DNA of 64,000 nucleotides from Serinus canaria (Eukaryota; Chordata; Aves; Passeriformes; Fringillidae). The position numbers were made by a program, and so were the translations under genes. Below are positions 1 to 12,500 of this stretch, piece after piece. Under the pieces are notes generated by a model that was not told the DNA's origin, searched no databases, and saw only the letters and a program-made list of their open reading frames with translations. Numbering within the stretch: position 1 is the first letter of the stretch; each line of letters opens with the position of its first letter. Location of the stretch: contig NC_066314.1 of NCBI RefSeq assembly GCF_022539315.1, positions 58,947,543 to 59,011,542 on the forward strand, in the 5' to 3' direction.

Positions 1-2222
1 GAAAAAAGGGACAAGGCCTTAGGCACACCTTTTCTCTTCAGCTATCTTAAAAATTGTCTCACTTACAGCTGTATATCTAGAGAAAGATCCTGCTTTACTT
101 CAAAGTTTGACTCCAGCTCACAAGAAATTTTTTGTCGTTTCCTGGCTGTCAATCTATTAATGTAATCAAAGCCACCTTGGTTACTTTCAGCATGTTCCTC
201 TTCAATTTAGCACTCTGTTCTCTTACTGAGACCAATTCTTTAAGTTGCAGTAGAAACCCATTTCACTAGTGTGCAATTTCTATTTGCCTGGAAAATAAAT
301 AAGGTATACTCATCTTTCTTGAGCAGAGATAGCAGACCCTTGACTATGGGCAGCAGTGCCCAATTTCACCCAACCACAACTCCTCAGTGAAAGCCAAGGG
401 CAGCCCAAGGACATCTTTGTCTGCACTGAAGGAGACTAATGCAAATGTAAAAAGAGAATTAATGGTATTTCAAGCTGATAATTAGCATGGATTAGGTTTG
501 AGTTTTTAGATCTGAATTTAAACTGTGGTAGGGAAATCGAGATTTGTAGTATATACCAATTGTCAAGGGGATAGTCTTTGTGGTTTAGCTCAATTTCAAT
601 GTGTCGTGGTACACTAAATTGCTGTCAGAATCCTTTGATTTGGCTGAGGTATTTTTCTGCAGATCTCTGTCTTGGGAAAATGCAAATGATCTGTCAGGAA
701 CTGCAGTCAGATTCACATATCAAAAACTGTGTGTAGATATTTACATCTATTTCTATATATATCTGTGTATGTGCTTTGCTCTGAGGTGTTAAAAAGGAAG
801 GAGAAAGGACTTGAATCTTCTCCTACTGTGATAAAAAGTAAATGACTTGTTAAAGGCTAAAATCTAGGAAGCATATTAGTATTTTAAGAGGTCCATTCAA
901 TATGATACTGATTGGTAGTATTGCACAAGTGAAGAAATTTGTAATTAAATATGTTTATTTATTGTTCTTAACTTGATCTCTAGGATATAACTCCTTGTTC
1001 TGTTGGAATCTCCCAGAAAGCCTTGTATTGGATTGAACATGATAGATGAAGGGTTTTTTTAATGACTGGCATTTAAATGTTAGATGTGTGAGATAAGTCA
1101 TTGGGTCTGACTTAATTACTAGACTATCCTTAATTACTAGACAGCTCTTCTTGAGCTCCTTGCCAGGAAAGCAATTAGAAAATTATCTTGGTCACAGAAA
1201 TGCAGAGTTATTATTGTCAGCTTTGATATTATTGCCAGATAAAAAGTGAGAGTGAGTAGAAAAAGACTTAACTTGAAGAAGATTTACACTGTTTCTGTAT
1301 TTTTTTGTCCGGCTCATCTTTTTTCTGTGGTTTTTTTTTTTTTTCCTCCTTGAAACACTTGTTGGCTAAGTTCTCATTCCTGTTCTCCACTATTGATCAC
1401 AGTAGCATGTGAAAGAGACAACACAGCTTGGTTTTCTGTGACTGAGCCAAGAATGTGACTGTTATGAGCTATACTAAAAGTTAGGTGGAATAAGAAAAGG
1501 AACTGTGGTTCAGCTTTTCCAGGAATAATTTTCTGATTAGAAACTCCTGTATAGTATATTCCCCAGTAAATTTCAGTTAATGAACACTTCCTGAATTGCA
1601 AAATGTATTTTGCCCTCACTGACTTTTAGTTTGGCTTGAGGGAGAGCATCCTACATAATAGAAGAGAAAGAAGAGGGAAGATCTTTTAGATAAAACATAT
1701 TTGGTACATTCAAGAAAAAAATAGGGATCATTTGAATATAAACACTAAAGGTGAATATTAACAATATGCAAGTTTCCCTAAGGTATGAGCAAGAGGAATG
1801 GAAACAGCAACTTGTCATTGTAGATACAAAATCTCCAGTAAGGGTATTTTTTTTCTTAAACCGTAATTAGTTGGTCAACCTTTGGAGACAATTCCATCCA
1901 TCTGGATCTCAGCTTTGATGTTTGTTTGCGTTTCTGGACCTGCTTCCAAAGTCTGTTGCTTTGAAATTTTTCAGTGCCTGTGGAAGAAATTCTGGGATCC
2001 CTTGTCTTGTATACTTATGTGCTAAGTTTTTCACTGCTCCTCACCTGTGTCTTTAGAAAGCTCCTGTGTGCCACATAGCAGTGATTGTCTCCATTCGCAT
2101 GTCTTCAGTTGCTCTTGGCTTCCTAGTGTGAGCTCAGAGATCTGCATGGCCCCTCATTCAACTTTTATGTGACACATTCCTTTTGTTTCTGTTTAAATGT
2201 TGTGTGTCTTTCTTTCTTCTCT

Positions 2223-2226
<4 letters not shown>

Positions 2227-2263
<37 letters not shown>
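2227..2263. repeat. (CT)18 microsatellite
   Basis: Uninterrupted CT dinucleotide run in intronic sequence. The two overlapping Ser/Leu-repeat open frames across it are translation artefacts. Confidence 0.97.
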
Positions 2264-2266
<3 letters not shown>

Positions 2267-2694
2267 TTTTTTTCTTGTCTGTCCTCACTGTGTGCTGTTT
2301 TTCTCCTGGCCACTCATTTCCTGCTGCCTTATAGTATCCATAAAGTGCAGTCTGCTGACCTGAGGAGAGTCTCAGCTCCCCCTGATTCCTTCACTGTGTG
2401 AGTATCTGGCTTTTTTCTATTCTAACAGTTCCACAGCCTTTTGTTATTACCCTGTGTCATACAGCTGAGAGATGGGGCAGTAAAATCCAGTGACAAATGG
2501 GAAGAGGGAGCTCAGATGACAGCATGACTGATGGTCACAGTTCCACAGCCACCAAGTAGGGTGAGCAGGACCTGTCTGGGGATGGTGACCAGATTCAGCC
2601 ATGAGCCAGCTCTCCAAACATCCATGGCAACAGGCACATGTAAGGTTTAATGCCATAATTCCTGGAAAGAATTGAGATGAGATCTTTTCAATCC

Positions 2695-2931
2695 AACACA
2701 GGAGGCTTCTTCTGAACATGAAGAAAAAATGCTTTTTATCATAAGGTGGACAAAGCACTGGCACAGATTGCCAAGAGAGGTTGTGGAATCTTCATCTTTA
2801 GTCATAATCAAACCCTGCCTGGACATGGTCCTGGATAGCCTGCTCTAGGTGCTCCTGCTTGAGCAAAGGGTTTGCACCAGATGACCTCTAGAAGTCTCTT
2901 TCAGCTCCAATCATTCTGTGATTCTGTGAAA
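2695..2931 (+). mobile_element. CR1 LINE 3' fragment, sense
   Basis: A 3'-end CR1 copy. The landmarks are a diverged gcactggcacagattgcc block, gaggttgtggaatc, cctgcctggacatggtcctg, gatgacctctagaagtc and the terminal attctgtgattctgtga repeat that ends avian CR1 elements. The 5' limit is uncertain. Many mismatches suggest an old insertion. Confidence 0.88.
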
Positions 2932-3951
2932 TTTTAGAAAGTTTCAAGCGCTTCACTGTTATTTTGGAAAAAGGAAAGATTTTCAGTTTGGTGTGCCTTT
3001 TCTGTGGGTCCAGTTTGCTGTATTCTGCTGACAAGCATGAAGTAATGAAATCAACTTGCCTCACCAATTCAGCATCTAAATCAACCTCTAGAAAAAAATT
3101 GAGGTAACCCTTATTTATTACACAGAACATTGAGCTGTGTGTCTAAGAGAATGAGTACTATTTCCAAGATCAGTGATATCCCTTGGAAAATGACCTCCAA
3201 GTTGTGATGCAGTTCTTTTTAATGTCCCATTTGATATCAGCTGTAAGAATAAAGCAGGGAGAGAAAGACTTGCAAGCCCCAAACTAATTTGAAAGTCAAA
3301 GTTGTTCTCTATCTTAAAACCTGTAAAAATAGATTAAACGTGCTGCTGTACTGGGGCTGCCAATTAATGTGTCTGGCAAATTAAAAAAAGAACCCATGAG
3401 GTAACATGGAAATATGATTTGGATTATGATGGCTTTGAGATTCAAATATTGCTTTGTGGTTTTTTTTGTTGAACAACATAGAAGAAGACTGAGTTCCAGT
3501 TAGTCCTGAACAGCAGGGCAGATCCTACTGAGACCTGGTGATGGATTATAGGTAAATGTCAGGATTTCTGCAGCAGGAGATGCATGGGAGTTTAGGGCAG
3601 CCAATTTATTAGGCTCATGTGGTCTTTTTTTGCAGAGACAGTAGAACTGTAGTGTGATCCATTGCAAATGCTTATACAAGGTGTGTAAGTAAATACAAGT
3701 GTTGTATTTTTGAAGGTCTCTTAAAAGGAAGGTGAAAACTTGCATTTTCCTTGTGGATGTTCAGAGATGAGAAGATGCGTAGAGAGAGTACATTTGTCTT
3801 GTGTGGTTGATGCTGGAAATCTTTTTTTTTTCTGAAACATGATTTATAGGGAATTGAGTCTCAGAATTTCTTATCAGTTTTTTTTCTGTTTAACATGTGG
3901 GTTTCTGAATGTGAAGCTGTCCTGTGTTCCCTGGCAGCCCAGAAAGCCAAC

Positions 3952-4540
3952 CATAAATTGGGCTGCAGCTGAAGCAGTGTGGCCAGGCAGGTCCAGGGAG
4001 GTGATTCTGCCCCTCTCTTCTGCTCTTGTGAGACCTCACCCGTAGTGCTGCATCCAGCTTCAGGGTCCCCACCATGGCAAGCATGTTGACCTGTTGGAGT
4101 GAGTTCAGCAGAGGGTCCCCAAGGTGATTTGAAGGGTTGAGCACCTCTCCTATGAAGAAAGCTGAAAGAATTGGAATTGTTCAACCTGCAGAAGATAAGG
4201 CTTTGGGGTAACCTAATTGTGGCCTTCCAGTACCTGCAGGGAGCCTACAAGAAACATGGAGAGGGACCATTTACAAGAGCATATAATCACAAGTGGAATC
4301 ATTTCAATCTGAAAGAGAGTAGGTTTTGATTAGATATTAGGAAGGAATTTTTTAGGGTGAGGTGCTGGAACAGGTTGCCCGGAGAGGTTGTGGGTGCCCC
4401 ATCCCTGGAGGTATTCAAGGCCAGGTTGAATGGGACTTTGAACAACTTGGTTTTGTGAAAGGTGTCCCTGCCCATGGCAGAGGAGTTGGAACTAAGTGAT
4501 CTTTAAAGTCCCTTCCAACCCAAAAATTCTATAATTATGT
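3952..4540 (+). mobile_element. CR1 LINE 3' fragment, sense, with ORF2 remnant
   Basis: About 590 bp of CR1 in the same direction as DGKI. Frame +1 at about 3995-4045 still reads [18 protein letters not shown], a remnant of the end of the CR1 reverse-transcriptase protein, and then stops. Further on come gagcacctctcctatgaag, ggaacaggttgcccggagag and the gtcccttccaaccc / attctataattatg end. The element is 5'-truncated and inactive. Confidence 0.93.
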
Positions 4541-4800
4541 TTAGAGGGATTATTACTTATGGAGAACCTGCTGTGCTTGGAAGGGTAAAGTGTGAGAGAG
4601 CCATAGTTAGCATGCAAGAGAGGAAAAACAAGTTCCAGGATTCTACTGGGGACTTCAGATTGTGTCTGTACTTAAAGTGTCTCTGGGGGTGTAGCTCTAC
4701 AAAGCCAAGTGTGTTTGCTGAAGAAATTGTGAGATAATAAAGTGCCAAAGAACTCACTAGGGTTAGACAGGTTAACCTGGCTTATCTGGGATAACACCTA

Positions 4801-5302
4801 TGTCCTGGTTTTGGCTGTGACGTGGCTGATTCTCTCCCTAATTTTCTCCCTGTACAGGACTGCTTTTTTGATTTAGAACCAGAATAATGTTTTGGTTATT
4901 GCTAAGTGGTGTTTATCCCAAGTAAACACTGTTTTCATGTCCCACGCTCTCCTGCTGAAGAGCTGCACTCAATGCTGGGAGAGAGTGAGGCCAGATAAAC
5001 TGATACAAACTGGCCAAGGGGATGTTTCACACCAGAGAAGGTCATGCCCAGTATGCAAACTGCAGGAGTTACCTGGGAAGGCTCTGCCTGCTGTTTGCGG
5101 ATATGCTGTGTGGTGAGCAGTTGTATTGTGCATGCCTTTTTTCTCTCATGTTTGTAACTCTCTCTACCCCCACTTATCATCATCATCATTTTTATTATTA
5201 CCATATTTATTATTATTATTATACTATTTTGTTCTGTCATGAAATTCTTATCCCATCTGTGAGGTTTACATTTCTTTCCAATGCTTCTTCTAACTAAGGG
5301 GA
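4801..5302 (+). mobile_element. Avian endogenous retroviral LTR, solo, 3'-truncated
   Basis: Begins tgtcctggttttggctg, the start of a common avian LTR family (probably ERVL-type; the exact family name is not certain). Matching internal landmarks follow in order: gaataatgttttggttattg, a gctgggagagagtgaggcca block, aaactggccaaggggatg, gtcatgcccagtatgcaaac, gtgagcagttgtattgtgcatg, and an ATT-rich stretch with cttatccca...gtgaggtttacat. The (ATT)n tract at 5173-5225 belongs to the LTR and is not a separate microsatellite. The expected 3' terminus after about 5300 is not recognisable, so it is truncated or diverged. No internal viral genes lie next to it. Confidence 0.75.
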
Positions 5303-5392
5303 CTATCATTTGGGCCAGCACACTATGACATTGCTGCTCATCTAGCTCAGATTCCCAAATGAAAGAAAAAAAATATGTGGTAGAGCTTAGAA

Positions 5393-5466
5393 TTTCAAGG
5401 TGGTTGGGGTTTTTTTTTTGTTTGGGGTTTTTTTTTTGGGTTTTTTTTTTTTTGTTTTTTTTTTTA
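5393..5466 (+). repeat. T/G low-complexity tract
   Basis: Runs of 9-14 T separated by GGG or GGGG on the + strand. The lysine-rich open frame on the opposite strand is an artefact of it. Confidence 0.9.
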
Positions 5467-8400
5467 GGTAAAGAGTTTAGCAAGAGCTTCACCTTAAAAT
5501 AGTAGGGAACTTTTGTGAAGCATTGAAATTTCTCCATAGGAGAGACTGAATGAGTCTGCTCTGTTGTGGCAGTTCTTATGTTTCAAGTAGGTAGATGCTG
5601 TCAGAAACTTATTTTTAATGTATCATTTCCAAGCTCTGTCAATGTGGTCTTGAAAGTAAGGTGAATTCATTTTTCTCCTTTGGCTACAGCTTTCCTCTTT
5701 CCAATTGTTCTAAATACCAGAATACTTAATTAATTTTTCATGTTTATTTCTTCTCTAGGAGACAGGTAATTCATTAATCATTCATTGTCAGTGCAAACAT
5801 CCCCTAAAAGACGGATTTGTTTTTTGTTTTTTGGTTTTTTTTTTACTCAAGTATTTTTTGTATGGGGGGATGTAGATTTCCTTTTCTGTTTACTGAATAA
5901 TGTTAAAATTTGTGTGTAGGATGGTGTGGGCTGTGTTCTTGAAGATTGATCAGAAATTTGTCACTGAATTCTGTAAACTTGTTGGACAGTTTATTCTTAT
6001 TATTATTTTCTCCATGGAGACATGAAGTGTAAGAAATGGTTTACTGGGTCCATAAATAATTGAAATATGGATTGTGGTATTTATAATTTACAAGTCTGTC
6101 TCCCCAGCTGAATCAAGCTGGTGGCATGGCAGAAGTGTAGCTGTTTGCTGTGCAGGAGTGCCTGGCTTGGGCAGGACCCAAGCTTGCTCTGCCTGTGCTC
6201 TTCTCTGGGTGGCTGGAGGCAGGAGCACATGTCCTAGGAAAACCAGCTGTGCTCCAAGTGAGCTGTCTGGCATCCTCTCACTTGTTGCTGGATGATTAAT
6301 AGGGGTGAGAGGAGGAACTCATCAAAAGCCAGATGTGTTTTCTAGATGAATGATCTTGGAGTAGATTCATATTTAGGTTTGTGTTTAAATGAAATAATTA
6401 TAAATAATAAACATGAACAAACAGAATGTTTTATTTGACCTCAATCTTTATTTGCATCCTCATGAGGCAAATGACATTTAGGATTTAGTTCTGTGGATTG
6501 ATGTGTTTGTGGAATGAGTTCCTAATTAGATTCTTTAGGAGGTAATGGACTTCATTAATCTGTACTTTCAAGTACTTTTTGTTGGCTATGTAATACACCA
6601 TTTAAAAAATAATTGTTAAGAGGTAAATAATTTAAGTAATTTAGGTTGACTTAAAGTGCAGCAATCTCCCCAAGTTTATTTATAAATTGCTGCTTTATGT
6701 GGAAAGCTTTTCTTCCTCTCATTGCAGTTAAGCAAGTTGTTTTACACAGTATTTAGAGACATCTATTTCTATTAATACTGTACTAATGTTTCTGTTCAGT
6801 GATATTCATCACCCTGTTATTTGCTTTTACATGGACATGCCTATGTATTTAATCTTTCTGGTTTCTGGATATACTGAGTATGTCTGAACAAAGACAAATT
6901 GATCTATTTGTATAATAATATGGATTATGATGTAGTATCCATGAAGACGGCAGTAGTGTTGATAGTGGAAGTATTTTGCTCAGCTCCATTAAATAGAGTT
7001 CTGTGAATGAATGAGTTAATTAGTTTGACTGATGAGGACAATATACCCTGGTGTCAATTGCTGCTAGTCTGATAGTGCAAGAAATGAATATTCAAATTGT
7101 GAGTTTTAGAATCAAATTTATTTTGAATAGGTAATAAAATTTAGTGACACAATGTGTCAGCCAATGACCATTATAGGAGAACAAAGGGTGTTTGCAAAGA
7201 ACTGATGAACAAAACCATCAAGCTTCAATTACTGAATAAATGTCTCTTTTGTGTATGTGTCAATACACACACACATTTTTAGGAATGTGTGTGTATGTTT
7301 TCTTGTGTTATGAATATGCTGCTTGTGACTGGACCAGGCTAAATGTATAAATCTCTACCCTGTAGAAAGGAACTCCTGGCATTGTTATTTCTGGTTATAG
7401 TTCATTTTCTATAGAAAACTACTGTTTCCAAGGTTACATTTTTTTTACTAAGATACGTAAACTTTTCAAATGGACGAGAGGCCAAGTTCTGTTTGTCTCC
7501 AGTGTACGCGCACAACCTGTTTATGTAGAGAGGTTTTAGCCTGTCTTTATAAAAATGGAGTGAGCGGAGGGCAGAACAGAATACCAAACTCTGGTACTTG
7601 CCAGCTGATTGCCCTCCTACACTGGACCTGCTCCCATTTCTCCTCAGAAAATACATTGCACTTTAGATGGTGTGCTTGTTGCTCCTGCAGAAGCGAAGTC
7701 AGAGATATACAGTGAGCCTATATATAAAAAATTATACTTTTTGCAAAAGCATGGCAAGTGTCCTCTTAAATAATTTCTAATTAAAAGAGAATTTTGGAGA
7801 GTGTGTATGTGGTTTTTCGAAGAAAAAATATATTCTAGATTTGTTCTTAATTTTAGACATTTTTCTTCCTCCAGCTCCAAGCAAAGAAAAAGACCTTGTT
7901 CACTTCTTTTCAGGTGAAAGGACTAATTTGACTCAGAAGGCAATACTGTGCAAGCAGTAGGTTGCCATCGGCTTCAAGCTAAGAATTAACATTTGTTTTT
8001 CTTCCTTACATGGCATTAGTTAGTGAGTCAGCATATCTACAGAAGTCAGTGTTATCTTTCTCTCCCCTTGATGTCCAAACATCCCCACAGGATGCTGTGT
8101 GGGATGGTGTTTGGACACCAACAGGTAGGTTGGAAGGGAGGCAATTAGCCAAGGTTTGGCAGATGTTGGCATGAGGTTGTCCTGTTTTCCTCTCCTGTTT
8201 TCATGAGAGCCAGATCATTCATTGTGATAATGAGTTTGGAATGAGGTCCATTGTAATAGAACATAAGTCTACCGCTGATTAATTGATGACATTGGTGGAG
8301 GAAATTCACATTTGAACCGGTGTTTAGAAATGAGGTAACACAGGTAACGTTTGTGAGATGTGCCTTGTCCTTCACTAGCAGTGCAAATGCTATAAATCAA

Positions 8401-9491
8401 ATAGTTTAAAACTGAGACAAAGAAAGAATCCAAACTGTATATTTATGGGTACACAGCATTATGACTTTGAAAAGGCAGTGTGTATTAGTCAATATTTCTG
8501 TAGGCAGAGCCCTGGTACTAACAAGATTATACCAGAAAATATAGACAGTCTGTAGAAGCACAGAATGAGTAATCTAGCTGACCTGGGGCTGAGATCCTAT
8601 AGGACAGACATTTGCTACGTGCGTTATAATACACAGATGGTCTCTCTTTCTTAAAAAGTGGAAGATGCATGTGTGGCTAAATTAATTTGCATAGCATCTA
8701 CCTAAACATAAAAAATCAAATAATAGCTTACATTAAGGTAGAAACTAGTGTGAAATGAAAAAGAAAGTTTTTCTGGACAAATTTCTATCCATATTTAGAT
8801 GAATATTTCACATTAAGTATATGAACTTAATTTCTAGATACTGGCTTATTGAGTCTTTCAAAATTATCAATAGTTGAGGTATCTAAATCAAACTAAATTC
8901 TGTAAAAGTGAGGTTGCCTTACTGCTACTTGCTTTTAAAAGTCCACCTCGGTTCTGAGTATTAGACTAAGAACTTTCGAAATCTGGTTCTTAGCCATGTT
9001 TTTGTTGACTGTTTCTCAGATCTGAGATGCTGGAATCAGGATCCTTCAGTAATGTGGTGTAGATGCTCTCACGGGCAGAGGTTGTCCTGAGATACTTCTC
9101 AAGAAGCATCTTTCTGTGTCTTGAAATTGAAGTTGGCAGATCTATCTACTGGCTGTGGTAGGGCTCTAAGAATCTACACAAAGTCATGCTGGAGAAGGGT
9201 GGGTTTAGCTAGATAGGGGTATAAGAATTCAGAAAAAAACCTGTGCAATTCCACACAAACAGCAAATGGGATTCTTGATCTTGCTTATTATATAAGGTGT
9301 AATGTCTGTGCTGTTGTGCGGTAGAAAGTCATAATTTTAAATGCAGGAATAGGCCTGTGGGGACGTAGCTCACTTTAGAAGAGGCCTGTGCATTTTCTTC
9401 TTTCAGAGAAGATTGAAATCCCTTCATATCCTGTTTTCCTTTGCTCTTCCAGGGAACACTTTGTCTAAGAAGTTTTCTTGTTTTCTTGCAG

Positions 9492-9592
9492 TCCTCACTC
9501 CATCCCAGATCGCCTGCGGATTAGAGTGAACAGGATTAATTTACAAGAATACGAGGGGCTACATTACGACAAGGAAAAGCTCCGGGAAGCTT
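9492..9592 (+). CDS. DGKI: DGKI exon a (after accessory domain)
   Basis: This 101-nt exon starts after a pyrimidine-rich tract ending ttgcag and ends at the donor gtaagt. The first base (t) completes a codon from an exon outside the window. Then come 33 codons reading PHSIPDRLRIRVNRINLQEY followed by EGLHYDKEKLREA, and one base (t) carried over. In type IV DGKs this segment follows the accessory domain; the motif QEYEGLHYDKE is shared with zeta. The spliced codon with the next exon (t+cc) gives Ser, reading REA-S-IPLG as expected. The preceding exon (accessory-domain end) was looked for in 1-9491 and not found. Confidence 0.95.
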
Positions 9593-12500
9593 GTAAGTTA
9601 GAAGAAGCCAGATTGTGGCTGCTTTTGGTAGAACATTCTGTACAAATCTTAGTTTGACTAGAACAGCCCCTACCCCAAAAATAACAACAAAACCCCCCAG
9701 ACACAGAGTCAAGTACACACTTTTGGATGAGTAATATCGAGAGTATGCTCATCTATATGTGCATACGTACAAATGTGCTCTCTCTATATAAATAGCCTCT
9801 ATAGAGATCATGTATAGAGATTCCACTGCTTTCTTATTTAAATGTTTCTGTCCTGTGATTATATTTGCTATAAAATAAGTGTTTTGAACACAGTATTTTT
9901 ATTCATGTCTTTCTGTTGGTTCTGCTGGGTTTCTAGTATATGAAACTGTACCGGATTTTATGATTAGCATCAGATTTCAAGCTGAGTGGGAGACCATGAT
10001 ATATTTGATATTGAGAATGTGTACTGACCTGGAACATGGTTCTTGCACAGGTACATTTATCTTGGGGAACAAATCTGGGTTCCCCACACCCTTATTCTTT
10101 ATAAGCCTTCAGTTTTCCATTTCAGAGAATAATTGCTGTTTTGTTTCCTCATGTAATGGTTTAATTGCTATGTTTAGGGGTAAGTCAAAAGCAGACAGTG
10201 GTTGCTTTGGCAACATTGATGATGACAATCTGAACTTAAAAATGGAATTCCTTTCCTTGGTGACACACAGAGTCATTAATCAATGAGGGACAGGGCTGCT
10301 TGTGATAACAATTTAATAGTCTTGTTATGCATCTGGCTCATTATTCATATTAAATTACAAGCATGAGTGTTTGTTGTGCAACAGAGCTTCAGTTCCCTCT
10401 GCAATACAGAGTGCTTTGGTAATTACAGGATGACAATCCTTTTAATTGGTTTGCTTATCTTATTGTTGAAAGATAGTTAAACTGTTTCCATTTCACTCTT
10501 TCAGTCCCACTCCTCCTCAATTTAGTGTCCCTCCTTACACAAAAAGAATTGAAATAGGTTAAAATTTAACATAGGTCTTGACAGCCTTAACTGAAGTTAG
10601 TGGATTTTGGTCATATTTAAAGCAATCAAAGCCTTTACTGGACTGAGAAGAACTTTAACAGGATCAGGATTATTCCTCACTGGAGCAGAACTTGCTTCAA
10701 GTTTAAATTGAGAGTTTGACATTGAGTAGATTTCAGGCCACACTGAACACACAACTCCCCAACACTGTCAGAAGCAGCTTGGTTCATTTGAGAGTTGCCC
10801 ATCTGAGGAGAGCTATTCTCATCCATCCTAAGTATGGATGGAAATTTTCTGTGTCTGTAGTTAGCATGTTTTTTGTCGTTAGGAGCCATTACATGTTCTG
10901 ACACAAAACATACAATTTCTTACACTATTGTCACTGCAGGAGTATATGTGTATTTGTGTTATTTGTCACCTGCCAAAATTCATAATGATAACTTTATAAG
11001 AAAATGCCAGCAGCTGATCTAACATCCTGGTTTTGCATTTCATATGGATTTGATCACTTAGTAGGAGTGTGCTTAAGAGGTTATCATTCAAAAAACAGAT
11101 GTTTGTTCATCAGGAGTTAAAATGATTGCTTTTGGACATTGGTGGGTCGTTTGTAACGAAACCCTTTTGAATCTTTGAAGTTAATGCACGTCCGCCATGA
11201 TAATATAACACAGTTGGACTGGACTATTCTCCCCAGATATTTTTCATTGAGTTGTTTTTCCTAACAGTCCTCTTTTAACTGTCCCAGTAATGCTTGTGCA
11301 TTACTGTTACTTACTGTAAGAATATGAGAAAGCAAATATCCCCATTATCCTAAAAGAGACCAGAAAAGGTACTTCACCTTAACCTTTGCAGTAGTAATAT
11401 CCTGTGAGAGGGCATGTAACTTGCACTATACACTGGTGGTCATAAGCCTACTTCTCTGGTTATATAACTTTAAAATGCCTCTTTTACTGGGGAGTTGTTA
11501 CTGAAGAGGTGCTGGTTTCCTTCAGCAGGAGTGTAGCTGTTGTGTGTATGGATGTCTCACTGCTTGCGGGAGACCAAGTTTATGTACTTGTTCAGGCTTT
11601 GGCAGAATACCTACAACTGAATCCAGAATGCTATACTTAATATCCATTCTCCATCCACATGGATTAAAAACATGTGGACTTTTGGGAAACATTTGACTTC
11701 CCTAAATCATTTGAGAACAAAGCAGAATCTCACATCAATCTGAACAGAAAAAGGAAGCCAATTAATATTTTTCCTGAAGGAAAAATAGCAAAGAACCTAT
11801 TATGGTTTTTTGCCTCTTACATGTCTCCATAACACAGTTTTGAAAGCTCTAACTCACTGTAATAATCGGGATTATTTTAACTCACAGTGAATACATTAAT
11901 CCCCCTTGCTTGCTTGTAATACTGATTTGAATCGATCAACTATTTCACCTAAGATTGTCTTCCTGACATAGCGGAGCTCATGATTCAAAATGTTCCATGA
12001 AAATTAATCTTCACTCTGCTGGAGGTAAACACTTCATTTTGAAAGCCTCCAGAGCAATTAAAGAATGTCATTTTGTCCTTTGAAGGGCATGACTGTCCTT
12101 AGCTCATTCTCCTTCTGTTGTTTTCTACTTTTCTTGTCAATGCAGCTGGCATTTAACACAGATGCTGTTTCTGAATTGTCCCTTTCTTCCCTCCCCTTGC
12201 TCCTTCTTTTCTCCTGTCAGCAGCTCAGTATTGTGTGGGGAATGATTAATGATGCTACAGAGGGTGCTTATTGATCCTTTAGTGAGGAGGGATGAATGCT
12301 TCGATGCAGCATTTTAAGAAAGGGATATATGTTGGCATTTTAGTTATGTTGTAATATTCTCCACTGCAAATGTAGTTGTCTTTTCTAACACCCCTTATTC
12401 TTGTCCTAAGCACTTGTCACCTTAGTCACAGGCTTCACCATCTCTGGCCAGTGTGAGAATTGTACGTAACAATGTCCACAACTAAGATTATCTCGCTCAA

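Larger units (their letters stand above)
1..9491 (+). other. DGKI upstream intron (3' part)
   Basis: No exon was recognised here. The end of the DGK accessory domain, which should precede exon a, was searched for by expected protein sequence and not seen, so it lies before the window. The stretch holds two CR1 copies, one LTR, a (CT)18 microsatellite, T/G-rich low-complexity tracts near 5400-5466 and 5817-5845, and an AT-rich, homeodomain-motif-rich block at 6360-7160. Open frames here are short and have no recognisable similarity. Confidence 0.8.

Noticed and set aside
2169..2401. Two overlapping + frames with Ser/Leu repeats
   Set aside because: They are the (CT)18 microsatellite read in two frames.
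3861..4184. 107- and 84-codon frames on the - strand
   Set aside because: They lie antisense to a CR1 fragment whose sense frame carries the real reverse-transcriptase remnant.
5173..5225. Separate ATT/CAT microsatellite
   Set aside because: The ATT-rich tract sits in the expected place of the LTR family and is part of it.
4935..5537. 200-codon open frame on the - strand
   Set aside because: It reads the antisense of an LTR and of T-rich low-complexity sequence; the long Lys/Asn/Ile runs are composition artefacts.
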